Source of the DNA: Neomoorella carbonis
GTDB taxonomy: Bacteria > Bacillota > DSM-521 > Neomoorellales > Neomoorellaceae
Length of the DNA: 64,000 nt
Assembly (NCBI RefSeq): GCF_045278715.1
Contig: NZ_CP136420.1
Location: forward strand, 2,666,001-2,730,000
Reading direction: 5' to 3'
The notes beneath the pieces are model-generated. The model was given only the letters and a program-made list of their open reading frames with translations, searched no databases and was not told the DNA's origin. A program made the position numbers and the translations under genes. This document shows, piece after piece, positions 40,452-50,476 of the stretch. Position 1 is the first letter of the stretch. Every line of letters starts with the position of its first letter.

Positions 40452-40994
40452 TCATTGTTCCCGGAACGGCATGCCAAAAGCGCGCAGGAGTTCCCGCGCT
40501 TCTTCATCGCTTTTTGCCGTAGTCACCATAGTTATTTCCAGGCCCCGGGTTTTGTCGATCTTGTCATATTCAATCTCCGGGAAAATCAGCTGTTCTCTCA
40601 GGCCCAGGGAATAGTTACCGCGGCCGTCAAAGGAATTGGGAGACACGCCCTGGAAATCCCTAACCCGGGGCAGGGCCACGTTGATCAGGCGGTCCAGAAA
40701 CTCGTACATTCTGTCTCCCCGCAGGGTTACCTTGCAGCCGATACTGTTTCCCTGGCGCAGTTTAAAGGCAGCAATAGATTTTTTGGCCTTGGTAACAATA
40801 GGTTTTTGCCCGGTAATGGCCATCAGGTCCTGAACCGCATTCTCTATGGCCTTGGGGTTCTGGGTTGCCTCGCCGACACCCATGTTGACAACGATTTTTT
40901 CCAGTTTGGGGATCTCCATGACATTTTTGTAGCCAAATTTATCCTGCAAGAGCTTGCGTATCTCTGTCAGGTATTTTTCCTTCAGTCTAGCCAA
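40452..40994 (-). CDS. rplE: 50S ribosomal protein L5
   Basis: Binds 5S rRNA and contacts P-site tRNA. It has 180 residues, with NVMEIPKLEKIVVNMGVGEA, ITGQKPIVTKAKKSIAAFKLR, and FDGRGNYSLGLREQLIFPEI, the most conserved motif. It follows rplX by 23 bases. Confidence 0.98.
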   Translation of the reverse strand: MARLKEKYLTEIRKLLQDKFGYKNVMEIPKLEKIVVNMGVGEATQNPKAIENAVQDLMAITGQKPIVTKAKKSIAAFKLRQGNSIGCKVTLRGDRMYEFLDRLINVALPRVRDFQGVSPNSFDGRGNYSLGLREQLIFPEIEYDKIDKTRGLEITMVTTAKSDEEARELLRAFGMPFREQ

Positions 40995-41017
40995 AGCCAG
41001 CCCTCCTTTACCTGGGC

Positions 41018-41350
41018 TTAATCAATTACTTCGCCGCACTTTTTACACACCCGGGTCTTGGTCCCATCGGCCAGAAATTGTTTCCCGATGCGGGTAGGCC
41101 GGTTGCACTTGCTGCAAAAGAGCATGACATTGCTGCTGGCCACCGGAGCCTCCTTTTCAATAATCCCTCCTTGGGGCATCTTGGGGGTGGGACGGGTGTG
41201 CCGTTTAACGATGTTTACCCCTTCGACGATGACCCGGCCTTTAGCGCGGTCGACGCTCAATACTTTGCCTTTTTTGCCGGCATCCTTACCGGTGATTACC
41301 ATGACCAGGTCACCTTTTTTAACGTGTACCTTGACTGGGGTCAATTTCAA
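41018..41350 (-). CDS. rplX: 50S ribosomal protein L24
   Basis: An assembly-initiating large-subunit protein. It has 110 residues, with the KOW motif GDLVMVITGKDAGKKGKVLSV and a C-terminal pair of CxxC motifs (CSKCNRPT and CKKCGEVID), a zinc form seen in Gram-positives. It follows rplN by 15 bases. Confidence 0.98.
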   Translation of the reverse strand: MKLTPVKVHVKKGDLVMVITGKDAGKKGKVLSVDRAKGRVIVEGVNIVKRHTRPTPKMPQGGIIEKEAPVASSNVMLFCSKCNRPTRIGKQFLADGTKTRVCKKCGEVID

Positions 41351-41365
41351 GCCACCTCCCTTTTC

Positions 41366-41734
41366 CTACAGGACTTCCGGGGCCAGGGAGATGATCTTCA
41401 TGAAATCTTTATCCCGCAGTTCCCTGGCTACCGGCCCAAAAATGCGCGTACCTCGCGGGTTGTTTTGTTCGTTGATGATTACCGCTGCGTTTTCATTAAA
41501 GCGGATATAGGAACCGTCTTCGCGTTTTATTGCCTTTGTCGTCCGTACGACTACCGCCCGGACGACATCCCCCTTCTTAACCACGCCCCCTGGCGTTGCC
41601 TCTTTAACGGAGGCAATAATCACATCACCAACACTGGCATAACGCCGTTTGGAGCCGCCCAGGACGCGTATGCACATCAGTTTCCTGGCGCCGGTATTGT
41701 CGCCGACTTTGAGGATCGTCTGTTGCTGGATCAT
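41366..41734 (-). CDS. rplN: 50S ribosomal protein L14
   Basis: An interface protein forming bridge B8, and the binding site of the silencing factor RsfS. It has 122 residues, starting MIQQQTILKVGDNTGARKLMC, with RRYASVGDVIIASVKEA and GTRIFGPVARELRDKDFMKIISLAPEVL. Confidence 0.99.
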   Translation of the reverse strand: MIQQQTILKVGDNTGARKLMCIRVLGGSKRRYASVGDVIIASVKEATPGGVVKKGDVVRAVVVRTTKAIKREDGSYIRFNENAAVIINEQNNPRGTRIFGPVARELRDKDFMKIISLAPEVL

Positions 41735-41764
41735 GCTTTACCTCCTTCCCGGCGAAAAATAAGG

Positions 41765-42019
41765 CTACCTGGCTTTCTCCAGGATCTCCACCACCCGCCA
41801 GCGCTTTTCTTTGCTTAAAGGCCGGGTTTCCATAATCTTGACTTTATCGCCAATGCGGCATTCATTTTTTTCATCATGGGCCTTGAATTTCTTTGTTTTG
41901 CGGATGATTTTACCGAGCAGCGGGTGGCGAACCCGGTTTTCTACCGCTACCACCACGGTTTTGTCCATTTTATCGCTGACAACACTGCCGATCCTGGTCT
42001 TACGGTAATTTCTTTCCAA
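41765..42019 (-). CDS. rpsQ: 30S ribosomal protein S17
   Basis: A primary 16S binder of the 5' domain. It has 84 residues, with RIGSVVSDKMDKTVVVAVENRVRHPLLGK and IGDKVKIMETRPLSKEKRWRV. It lies between rpmC and rplN. Confidence 0.98.
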   Translation of the reverse strand: MERNYRKTRIGSVVSDKMDKTVVVAVENRVRHPLLGKIIRKTKKFKAHDEKNECRIGDKVKIMETRPLSKEKRWRVVEILEKAR

Positions 42020-42052
42020 AAGGCCTGCCCCCTTCCTGTACCGTAATTGTCA

Positions 42053-42256
42053 TTATGCCCGTTCCCGTTTCAGTTCCCGTTCCCGTAAGATTGTCTTGGC
42101 CCGGGCGATGCTCCGGCGGACTTCCCGCAGGCGCATGGGATTGTCTATCTGGCCGGTGGCCAACTGGAAACGCAGGTTAAAAAGTTCCTGCTTCAGCTCG
42201 CCCACCTTTTGCAGCAACTCTTCCGTGGTCAACTCGCGTATTTCTTTAGCTTTCAT
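42053..42256 (-). CDS. rpmC: 50S ribosomal protein L29
   Basis: A small helical protein at the tunnel exit and part of the docking site for targeting factors. From the ATG at 42256 it has 67 residues (KAKEIRELTTEELLQKVGEL...). The GTG 12 bases upstream is less likely because GGTGAGG sits just before the ATG. The start overlaps the rplP stop by 11 bases. Confidence 0.96.
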   Translation of the reverse strand: MKAKEIRELTTEELLQKVGELKQELFNLRFQLATGQIDNPMRLREVRRSIARAKTILRERELKRERA

Positions 42257-42680
42257 TGACCTCACCACCCACTTCCGACCGTTTTACGAACTTGGTTTTA
42301 ATTGGCAGCTTGTGGGAGGCCAGGCGCATTGCCTCGCGGGCTACATCTTCGGTAACTCCGGCCATCTCAAAAAGGATCCGCCCCGGCTTAACAACGGCTA
42401 CCCAGTACTCCGGCGCTCCCTTGCCGCTGCCCATCCGGGTCTCAGCCGGCTTTGCGGTAATGGGGGTGTCGGGAAAAATCTTGATCCATACCTTGCCGCC
42501 GCGTTTAATATAACGGGTCATGGCTATACGGGCAGCCTCAATCTGGCGGCTGGTGATCCAGGCCGGTTCCAGGGCCTGCAACCCGTATTCCCCGAAGTGA
42601 ATCTCATTCCCCCGGGTTGCCTTGCCCCTGGTGCCCGGTCGATGCGGTTTGCGGTATTTTACCCTTTTGGGCATTAACAT
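42246..42680 (-). CDS. rplP: 50S ribosomal protein L16
   Basis: A late-assembly protein near the peptidyl transferase and A-site tRNA. It has 144 residues, starting [20 protein letters not shown], with [28 protein letters not shown] and [28 protein letters not shown]-like motifs. It overlaps the rpsC stop by 1 base. Confidence 0.98.
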   Translation of the reverse strand: [144 protein letters not shown]

Positions 42681-43339
42681 TATTTGCGGCCCCCTTCCTG
42701 GACCCTGGCCCGTTCAGGTAATACTTCGCCTTTATAAATCCACACCTTAACACCTATTTTACCATAGGTGGTGCTGGCCTCGGCAAAGCCATAATCGATA
42801 TCCGCCCTCAATGTGTGCAGGGGGACCTTGCCCTCGCTGTACCACTCGGTGCGGGCGATTTCGGCCCCTGCCAGGCGACCGCCGCAGGCTATTTTAATCC
42901 CTAAAGCCCCCAGGCGCATGGCACGGCTTACGGCCTGCTTCATGGCCCGCCGGAAAGCAACCCTCTTTTCCAGCTGGGCGGCAATATTTTCGGCCACCAG
43001 CTGGGCATTAAGTTCCGGTTTTTTAATCTCAACGATGTTGAGGCTTACTTGCTTACCGGTTAAACGCTCCAGTTCTTTCCGCAGGGCCTCAACTTCGGAA
43101 CCGCCCCGGCCGATGATAACTCCCGGCCTGGCAGTATTGATTATCACCTTGACGCGATTGGCCGCCCGTTCAATCTCCACATTGGCAATACCCGCCTGGT
43201 AGAGACGCTTCTTTATGAACTCGCGTATTTTCAGGTCTTCGTGGAGCAAGGTTTTATATTCCTTGTCCGCATACCAGCGGGAATCCCAATCGCGGATAAT
43301 GCCGAGACGTAATCCCTTGGGGTGAACTTTTTGACCCAC
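42680..43339 (-). CDS. rpsC: 30S ribosomal protein S3
   Basis: A head protein forming the mRNA entry pore. From a GTG at 43339 it has 219 residues beginning GQKVHPKGLRLGIIRDWDSR, the family N-terminus, with AGGAGG 9 bases upstream. The frame is open 8 codons further, but that start overlaps rplV and lacks a site. The KH domain has PGVIIGRGGSEVEALRKEL. The C-terminal domain has RAMKQAVSRAMRLGALGIKI. Confidence 0.96.
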   Translation of the reverse strand: MGQKVHPKGLRLGIIRDWDSRWYADKEYKTLLHEDLKIREFIKKRLYQAGIANVEIERAANRVKVIINTARPGVIIGRGGSEVEALRKELERLTGKQVSLNIVEIKKPELNAQLVAENIAAQLEKRVAFRRAMKQAVSRAMRLGALGIKIACGGRLAGAEIARTEWYSEGKVPLHTLRADIDYGFAEASTTYGKIGVKVWIYKGEVLPERARVQEGGRK

Positions 43340-43343
43340 GAAA

Positions 43344-43682
43344 TCAATCCTCCTTTTCCCCAACCACCACAGTTATATGGCTGGTACGTTTCCGCCGAAT
43401 ATTGGCCCTGCCCATGGCCCGCGGCTGGTAGCGTTTCAAGGTCGGCCCTTCGTCAACATAAGCGCGGGTGACCACCAGCTGGCTGGCATCCAGATCGTAA
43501 TTATGCTCAGCATTGGCGACAGCCGATTTTAATACCTTGGCTACCGCCCGGGCCCCCCGTTTGGGCGTGACCATCAGGATGGCCTCGGCCTCCCGCACTC
43601 CTTTGCCGCGTATCAAATCAACCACCTGGCGGACGCGCCGCGGGGAAATCCGGATATATTTAGCTACCGCCCTTGCTTCCAT
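43344..43682 (-). CDS. rplV: 50S ribosomal protein L22
   Basis: Its beta-hairpin lines the exit tunnel where macrolides bind. It has 112 residues, with AVAKYIRISPRRVRQVVDLIRGKGVREAEAIL and the hairpin tip YQPRAMGRANIRRKRTSHITVVV, which looks wild-type. It follows rpsS by 11 bases. Confidence 0.98.
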   Translation of the reverse strand: MEARAVAKYIRISPRRVRQVVDLIRGKGVREAEAILMVTPKRGARAVAKVLKSAVANAEHNYDLDASQLVVTRAYVDEGPTLKRYQPRAMGRANIRRKRTSHITVVVGEKED

Positions 43683-43693
43683 CTGTTTACCCC

Positions 43694-43978
43694 CTACTTC
43701 AGCGCTGTGGAACGCTCAGTGTGGGCGCCGTGCCCCCGGAAAATACGGGTGGGAGCAAACTCGCCCAGCTTGTGCCCGACCATATCTTCGGTGATATAAA
43801 TTGGTACGTGCTTGCGGCCGTCGTGGACGGCTATGGTGTGTCCTACCATTTCCGGAAAGATAGTTGAACGGCGGGACCAGGTTTTGATCACCCGTTTAGT
43901 ACCCTTCTCGTTCATTTCAATAATTTTCTTGAGCAGCTTTTCATCACAATACGGCCCTTTTTTCAGGGAGCGGCCCAT
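43694..43978 (-). CDS. rpsS: 30S ribosomal protein S19
   Basis: A head protein that pairs with S13. It has 94 residues, starting GRSLKKGPYCDEKLLKKI, with WSRRSTIFPEMVGHTIAVHDGRKHVPIYI and GEFAPTRIFRGHG. It follows rplB by 24 bases. Confidence 0.98.
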   Translation of the reverse strand: MGRSLKKGPYCDEKLLKKIIEMNEKGTKRVIKTWSRRSTIFPEMVGHTIAVHDGRKHVPIYITEDMVGHKLGEFAPTRIFRGHGAHTERSTALK

Positions 43979-44002
43979 AAAAAGGAACCTCCTTTCACCC
44001 CT

Positions 44003-44833
44003 TTATTGGTTCCGGCGCTTGACAATGAGCTTATCGCTTGGCTTCCGCTTTTTACGTGTTTTAACGCCCAGGGCCGGTTTGCCCCACGGTGTTACCGGGT
44101 GCTTGCGGCCTACTGGAGCTTTTCCTTCGCCGCCGCCATGGGGATGGTCCACCGGATTCATGACCACACCGCGCACCGTCGGCCGGATACCCAGCCAGCG
44201 ACTGCGTCCTGCTTTGCCAATGGTGATATTTTCCCAGTCGAGGTTGCCCACCTGGCCAATAGTTGCCCGGCATTCTTCCTGCACCTTGCGCAATTCGCCG
44301 GAAGGCAGGCGCAGGAGGGCATAACCGTTTTCTTTGGCCATCAGCTGGGCACTGGTCCCGGCTGCCCGGACCATCTGGCCGCCTTTCCCGGGCTTAAGCT
44401 CAATATTGTGCACCAAAGTACCAACCGGTATCTGGCTTAAAGGCAGCGCGTTACCGGTTTTTATATCAGCCCCGGGACCGCTGATAATCTGGTCACCAAC
44501 CTGCAGGTTTTCCGGTGCCAGGATATAGCGCTTCTCGCCGTCGGCATAATTAATCAGGGCAATATTGGCCGAACGATTGGGATCATACTCAATGGTCGCC
44601 ACGCGGCCGGGAATGCCATCTTTATCACGTTTAAAATCGATGATCCGGTACAGGCGCTTGTGCCCCCCGCCCCGGTGCCTGACAGTAAGCCGTCCCTGGT
44701 TATTACGCCCCCCGGTTTTCTTTAAAGGTGCCACCAGGGGTTTATAAGGTTCCACTGCGGTAATCTCGGCAAAGGTAGATACTGTCATCTGCCGCCGGCC
44801 GGGAGAAGTGGGTTTAAACTTCTTAATGGCCAT
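44003..44833 (-). CDS. rplB: 50S ribosomal protein L2
   Basis: Essential for subunit association and near the peptidyl transferase centre. It has 276 residues, with GGRNNQGRLTVRHRGGGHKRLYR, and the conserved catalytic-region loop VRGVVMNPVDHPHGGGEGKAP containing the key His. It follows rplW by 24 bases. Confidence 0.99.
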   Translation of the reverse strand: MAIKKFKPTSPGRRQMTVSTFAEITAVEPYKPLVAPLKKTGGRNNQGRLTVRHRGGGHKRLYRIIDFKRDKDGIPGRVATIEYDPNRSANIALINYADGEKRYILAPENLQVGDQIISGPGADIKTGNALPLSQIPVGTLVHNIELKPGKGGQMVRAAGTSAQLMAKENGYALLRLPSGELRKVQEECRATIGQVGNLDWENITIGKAGRSRWLGIRPTVRGVVMNPVDHPHGGGEGKAPVGRKHPVTPWGKPALGVKTRKKRKPSDKLIVKRRNQ

Positions 44834-44857
44834 TTTGCTTCTCTCCTTGATTTTAAG

Positions 44858-45148
44858 CTACTCCAACCCTTCAAAGACCTTGATTTTATCGCCAGGTCTC
44901 AAGGTAACAATAGCTTTCTTCCGATCCGGTTGCCGCCCCTGGTAACGACCTACCCGGCGCATTTTGCCGCGGTCCATCAGGGTATTGACCTTCAACACTT
45001 TGACGTTAAAAAGTTTCTCGATGGCATTCTTGATTTCAATTTTATTGGCCCCGCGATCAACTATAAAAGTATATTTATTTTCCGCCATCAACCCGGTAGT
45101 TTTTTCCGTTACCAGGGGCTGAAGGATTATTTCTTCAGGAGCCCGCAT
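44858..45148 (-). CDS. rplW: 50S ribosomal protein L23
   Basis: The main docking site at the tunnel exit for trigger factor and SRP. It has 96 residues, with EIILQPLVTEKTTGLMAENKYTFIV, ANKIEIKNAIEKLFNVKVLKVNTL and the end VTLRPGDKIKVFEGLE. The 54-base gap to rplD holds nothing recognisable. Confidence 0.98.
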   Translation of the reverse strand: MRAPEEIILQPLVTEKTTGLMAENKYTFIVDRGANKIEIKNAIEKLFNVKVLKVNTLMDRGKMRRVGRYQGRQPDRKKAIVTLRPGDKIKVFEGLE

Positions 45149-45202
45149 CAGGCCGGCACCTCCTTATCGCTAAGTCAGAGGTCAGAAGCGTCATGTTCAT
45201 AT

Positions 45203-45859
45203 TTAAGCTTCCTGGGCAATTGCCGGTTTCTCAGCTGGAATAAGGGATTCCTCAATTCGGGATATCGCCTCTTTAGTAATGACCAGCTTGTCATGAGCTA
45301 GAAGATCATAGACGTTTAGTCCCGCAGAGGTCAAACAAGTCACTCCCGGTAAATTACGGGCCGACAACTCAACATTGGGCTCTTTGCCTGCGGTGACTAC
45401 AAGAGCTTTATCTTCGACATGCAGAGCCTTGAGAACGGCCACCATGTCCTTCGTCCGCGGCCTGGCCAGCTTTAACTCGTCCAGGACAATTATATTGCCC
45501 TCACGTACTTTGCTCGCCAGGGCCGAACGTAGAGCCAAACGGCGCACTTTTTTGGGCAGCTTGAAGCCATAATCGCGGGGCTGGGGACCAAAAATTACTG
45601 CTCCGCCACGCCACAGGGGCGAGCGAATACTACCCGCCCGGGCCCGGCCGGTGCCCTTTTGCCGCCAGGGCTTGCGGCCGCCGCCGCTAACTTCGGCCCA
45701 ACCGCGGGTTGCTGCCGTGCCCCGGCGCCGGCTGGCCAGCTGCATGACCACAGCCTGATGGAGGACGGCTTCGTTAACCTCGCCACCAAAGATGCGGTCA
45801 TCCAGGTCCATTTCCCCTACTTGCTGGCCCTGTATATTGTACACGGCTACTCTGGGCAT
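45203..45859 (-). CDS. rplD: 50S ribosomal protein L4
   Basis: Its loop lines the exit tunnel; in some bacteria it represses the S10 operon. It has 218 residues, with VAVYNIQGQQVGEMDLDDRIFG, the tunnel loop GGGRKPWRQKGTGRARAGSIRSPLWRGG in wild-type form, and a C-terminal tail rich in Glu/Ala. It follows rplC by 6 bases. Confidence 0.98.
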   Translation of the reverse strand: MPRVAVYNIQGQQVGEMDLDDRIFGGEVNEAVLHQAVVMQLASRRRGTAATRGWAEVSGGGRKPWRQKGTGRARAGSIRSPLWRGGAVIFGPQPRDYGFKLPKKVRRLALRSALASKVREGNIIVLDELKLARPRTKDMVAVLKALHVEDKALVVTAGKEPNVELSARNLPGVTCLTSAGLNVYDLLAHDKLVITKEAISRIEESLIPAEKPAIAQEA

Positions 45860-45865
45860 TGCCTG

Positions 45866-46495
45866 TTAGCCTCCCTTTACCGAATTCTTAATTACCAGCA
45901 GCCCCCGGCGCGGGCCCGGAACGGAACCCTTGATCAGCAGGAGATTGCGCTCGGGGTCGTTCTTGATAACCTCCAGGCCCAGTACCGTAACCCTTTCGGC
46001 ACCCATATGCCCGGGCAAGCGACGCCCTTTAAAAACGCGGGCCGGTCCTTTGGCCGCCAGGGACCCGGGACGGCGGTGGTACTTGGAACCGTGCTCCATG
46101 GGGCCACGGTGAAAACCGTGACGTTTAATGCCGCCGGCAAAACCTTTACCTTTGGATATACCGGTAACATCAACCTTTTCGCCGGGGCTAAAAATATCAG
46201 CTTTAATTTCCTGGCCCACTTGATAATCCTTGCTATCTTCTAAACGTAATTCCCGGACATAACGAAAAGGAGTTACTCCGGCCTTGCTAAAATGTCCCCG
46301 CAATGGTTTATTAACCTTCTTTTCTTTGATGGGTTCAAAACCCACCTGCAAGGCTTCATATCCATCGGTAGCGACAGTCTTTTTCTGGATGACGACACAG
46401 GGGCCGGCCTGGACAACTGTTACCGGAATGGCCCGGCCGGTATCATCAAAAATCTGGGTCATGCCTATTTTTTTCCCTAAAATACCCTTGCGCAC
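45866..46495 (-). CDS. rplC: 50S ribosomal protein L3
   Basis: An early-assembly protein reaching the peptidyl transferase centre. It has 209 residues, starting RKGILGKKIGMTQIFDDTG, with GKGFAGGIKRHGFHRGPMEHGSKYHRRPGS as the central loop. It follows rpsJ by 14 bases. Confidence 0.98.
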   Translation of the reverse strand: MRKGILGKKIGMTQIFDDTGRAIPVTVVQAGPCVVIQKKTVATDGYEALQVGFEPIKEKKVNKPLRGHFSKAGVTPFRYVRELRLEDSKDYQVGQEIKADIFSPGEKVDVTGISKGKGFAGGIKRHGFHRGPMEHGSKYHRRPGSLAAKGPARVFKGRRLPGHMGAERVTVLGLEVIKNDPERNLLLIKGSVPGPRRGLLVIKNSVKGG

Positions 46496-46509
46496 CCTGA
46501 TACTACCCC

Positions 46510-46818
46510 CTACAGCTTGATCTCAATATCAACCCCTGCCGGGAGATCCAGGCGCATCAATGCGTCTACCGTCTTGGGCGTTGGCTCGTGAATATCAATC
46601 AAACGCTTGTGGGTCCGCATTTCAAACTGCTCCCGGGAATCTTTATTCACATGGGGTGAGCGTAAAATCGTAAAAATATTTTTCTCCGTCGGCAGCGGAA
46701 TGGGGCCGGATACTACTGCCCCGGTGCGCCTGGCCGTCTCGACAATTTTTTGGGATGACTGGTCTAACAGGCGGTGATCAAAGGCCTTAAGACGGATGCG
46801 GATCTTCTGCCTGGCCAT
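46510..46818 (-). CDS. rpsJ: 30S ribosomal protein S10
   Basis: A head protein and, as NusE, a partner of NusB/NusG in antitermination. It has 102 residues, with IRIRLKAFDHRLLDQSSQKIVE and GPIPLPTEKNIFTILRSPHVNKDSREQFE, the loop linked to tetracycline response. It heads the S10 cluster, 62 bases downstream of tuf1. Confidence 0.98.
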   Translation of the reverse strand: MARQKIRIRLKAFDHRLLDQSSQKIVETARRTGAVVSGPIPLPTEKNIFTILRSPHVNKDSREQFEMRTHKRLIDIHEPTPKTVDALMRLDLPAGVDIEIKL

Positions 46819-46880
46819 GGGTTATTTACCCTCCTTCATGGCACGGGATCAGGCATAAAGCCTGATCCCTGGCCTGGTAA

Positions 46881-48083
<1,203 letters not shown>

Positions 48084-48118
48084 GTGTCGTTTTGCCTCCT
48101 CCTAAAAACTCTGTTGCA

Positions 48119-48211
48119 GGCCGGCCGTCGCGCGCTCGCGTCATCGGCATTACCGGGATAACGCAACGTCTCCCAGGTCAAAAACTCGCTCGCTCCCGAC
48201 AAATGCCAGCC
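48119..48211. repeat. GC-rich intergenic repeat copy in the fusA-tuf1 spacer
   Basis: The right end (tcgctcgct, 4 bases, acaaatgcc; 48186-48207) has the same words and spacing as 59478-59499. A shorter word, aggtcaaaa (48175-48183), matches 1675-1683. The ends form an imperfect inverted repeat (GGCCGGC / GCCAGCC). It lies upstream of the tuf1 ribosome-binding site. The rest of the 224-base gap (48084-48307) holds a hairpin at 48273-48308 and nothing else that I can name. Confidence 0.55.
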
Positions 48212-48272
48212 TTTTTTATGCCTTTGCTGGTGGCAGCTTGCTAATCTGGATGGCTATGCAGAAATGAACCGG

Positions 48273-48308
48273 GGAGAAGTGGAACCGCTTCTCCCTTCCC
48301 ACTTCTCC
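48273..48308 (-). other. Stable hairpin immediately after fusA
   Basis: A perfect 10-bp stem (GGAGAAGTGG / CCACTTCTCC) with a 16-base loop starts at the fusA stop codon. There is no T-run, so it is not an ordinary terminator. It shares the exact 13-mer AGAAGTGGGAAGG (minus strand, 48294-48306) with the hairpin after tuf2 (62432-62444). An RNA-processing or mRNA-stability role is possible. Confidence 0.6.
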
Positions 48309-50386
48309 TATGCTCCCTGGCGTTTAGCTATAATCTCGGCAGCAATATTCTGGGGCACCTCTTCGTAATGATCAAACTGCATCACATAGGTACCCCGGCC
48401 CTGAGTCCGCGACCGCAGGTCGGTGGCATAGCCGAACATCTCGGCCAGGGGAACAAAGGCGCGAATGACCTGGGCACCGGCCCGTGGTTCCATACCCTCC
48501 ACCCGGCCGCGGCGGGCATTCAGGTCGCCAATCACGTCGCCCATATATTCCTCCGGTACCACTACCTCGACCTTCATGATCGGTTCCAGCAGAACCGGCC
48601 CGGCCTTTTTGGCAGCATCCTTGAAGGCCAGCGAACCGGCAATCTTAAAGGCCATTTCTGAAGAGTCGACCTCGTGGTAGGAACCGTCTACCAGGGACAC
48701 CCGGACATCTACTACCGGGTAGCCGGCCAGGACGCCGTTGCTCATGGCTTCCTGGACGCCGGCGTCAACTGCCGGTACATACTCTTTGGGAACGACCCCG
48801 CCGACGATCTTGTTGACGAACTCATAACCCTTGCCGGGCTCCTGAGGCTCTACTTCAATAACCACGTGCCCGTACTGGCCGCGGCCGCCCGTCTGGCGGA
48901 TAAACTTGCCTTCGGCCTTGACCGGCCGGCGAATAGTTTCTTTGTAGGCCACCTGGGGCCGACCGACCTTGGCCCCCACTTTAAACTCCCGCAGCAGGCG
49001 ATCGACAATTATCTCCAGGTGCAATTCGCCCATGCCGGAGATAATGGTCTGGCCGGTTTCAGGGTCGGTATGCATCTTAAAGGTTGGGTCCTCTTCGGCC
49101 AGCTTCTGGAGGGCCAGGCTCATCTTCTCCTGGTCGGCTTTAGTTTTGGGTTCGATGGCCACAGAAATAACCGGCTCGGGGAATTCCATGGCCTCCAGGA
49201 CAATGGGATGCTGCTCATCACACAGGGTATCGCCGGTGGTCGTTTCCTTCAAGCCCACCGCCGCCGCGATATCACCGGCATAGGCCTCATCAACTTCCTC
49301 CCGGTGATTGGCGTGCATGCGTAAGATGCGGCCGATTCGCTCCCGGCGTCCCTTGGTGGAATTGTAAACATAAGAGCCGGATTTTATGGTCCCGGAATAA
49401 ACCCGGAAAAAGGTTAACTTGCCCACGTAGGGGTCGGCCATAATTTTAAAGGCCAGGGCGGCAAAGGGCTCGTTATCGCTGGAGTGACGCTCGTCCTCGG
49501 AGCCTGTTTCCGGGTCAATACCCTGGATGGCCGGCACGTCAGTAGGCGCCGGCAAGAAATCTACCACCGCATCCAGGAGCGGCTGGACGCCTTTGTTTTT
49601 GAAGGAAGAACCGCAGAGGACCGGCACTATTTTCACCGCAATGGTCGCCTTGCGAATACCGGCTTTGATCTCCTCTTCCGTCAGCTCTTCCCCTTCCAGG
49701 TACTTGAGCATCAACTCTTCATCGCTTTCGGCCACGGCCTCCAGCAGCTTTTCCCGGTATTCGCGCACCAGTTCTTCCATATCTTCCGGTACAGGCCCTT
49801 CTTCAATCGTGGTTCCTAACTCATCAGTAAAGTAAATGGCCTTCAGCCGGATTAAATCCACCAGGCCGCGGAAATTATCTTCGGCGCCAATGGGTAACTG
49901 GATGGGTACCGGATTGGCTCCCAGGCGGTCGGCAATCATCTTGACGCCCCGGTAAAAATCGGCCCCGATGCGGTCCATTTTATTGATGTAGGCGATCCGG
50001 GGCACACCGTATTTATCCGCCTGGCGCCAGACAGTTTCCGACTGGGGCTCTACCCCGCCTACAGAACAGAAGACGGCTATTGCCCCATCCAGGACGCGCA
50101 GGGAGCGTTCTACTTCTACGGTAAAGTCCACGTGGCCTGGCGTGTCGATAATGTTAATACGATGATCACGCCAGAAGCAGGTAGTGGCAGCCGAGGTTAT
50201 AGTGATACCCCGTTCCTGTTCCTGGACCATCCAGTCCATCGTTGCATTACCATCATGTACTTCGCCCATACGATGCACGCGGCCGGTATAAAAAAGTATC
50301 CTCTCGGTGGTAGTGGTTTTACCGGCATCAATATGGGCCATGATGCCGATATTCCTGGTTTTTTCCAGTGGGTATTCTCGAGCCAT
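48308..50386 (-). CDS. fusA: Elongation factor G
   Basis: A translocation GTPase, also acting in ribosome recycling. It has 692 residues. G1 is AHIDAGKTT, G3 is DTPGHVDF, and G4 is NKMDR. Domains II-V follow, with the domain IV tip region GQYGHVVIEVEPQEPGKGYEF and the C-terminal RSRTQGRGTYVMQFDHYEEVP. There is no sign of a second, FusB-like variant. It lies 90 bases after rpsG; tuf1 follows after a 224-base spacer. Confidence 0.99.
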   Translation of the reverse strand: MAREYPLEKTRNIGIMAHIDAGKTTTTERILFYTGRVHRMGEVHDGNATMDWMVQEQERGITITSAATTCFWRDHRINIIDTPGHVDFTVEVERSLRVLDGAIAVFCSVGGVEPQSETVWRQADKYGVPRIAYINKMDRIGADFYRGVKMIADRLGANPVPIQLPIGAEDNFRGLVDLIRLKAIYFTDELGTTIEEGPVPEDMEELVREYREKLLEAVAESDEELMLKYLEGEELTEEEIKAGIRKATIAVKIVPVLCGSSFKNKGVQPLLDAVVDFLPAPTDVPAIQGIDPETGSEDERHSSDNEPFAALAFKIMADPYVGKLTFFRVYSGTIKSGSYVYNSTKGRRERIGRILRMHANHREEVDEAYAGDIAAAVGLKETTTGDTLCDEQHPIVLEAMEFPEPVISVAIEPKTKADQEKMSLALQKLAEEDPTFKMHTDPETGQTIISGMGELHLEIIVDRLLREFKVGAKVGRPQVAYKETIRRPVKAEGKFIRQTGGRGQYGHVVIEVEPQEPGKGYEFVNKIVGGVVPKEYVPAVDAGVQEAMSNGVLAGYPVVDVRVSLVDGSYHEVDSSEMAFKIAGSLAFKDAAKKAGPVLLEPIMKVEVVVPEEYMGDVIGDLNARRGRVEGMEPRAGAQVIRAFVPLAEMFGYATDLRSRTQGRGTYVMQFDHYEEVPQNIAAEIIAKRQGA

Positions 50387-50476
50387 AAAGTTTCATCCCT
50401 TCTTATAATCAGGTTTCAGGTACCGGAGGTCGCTGTGAGGCGAGACCCCCAGTTCCTGGGCCCCTGACCCCCACAC

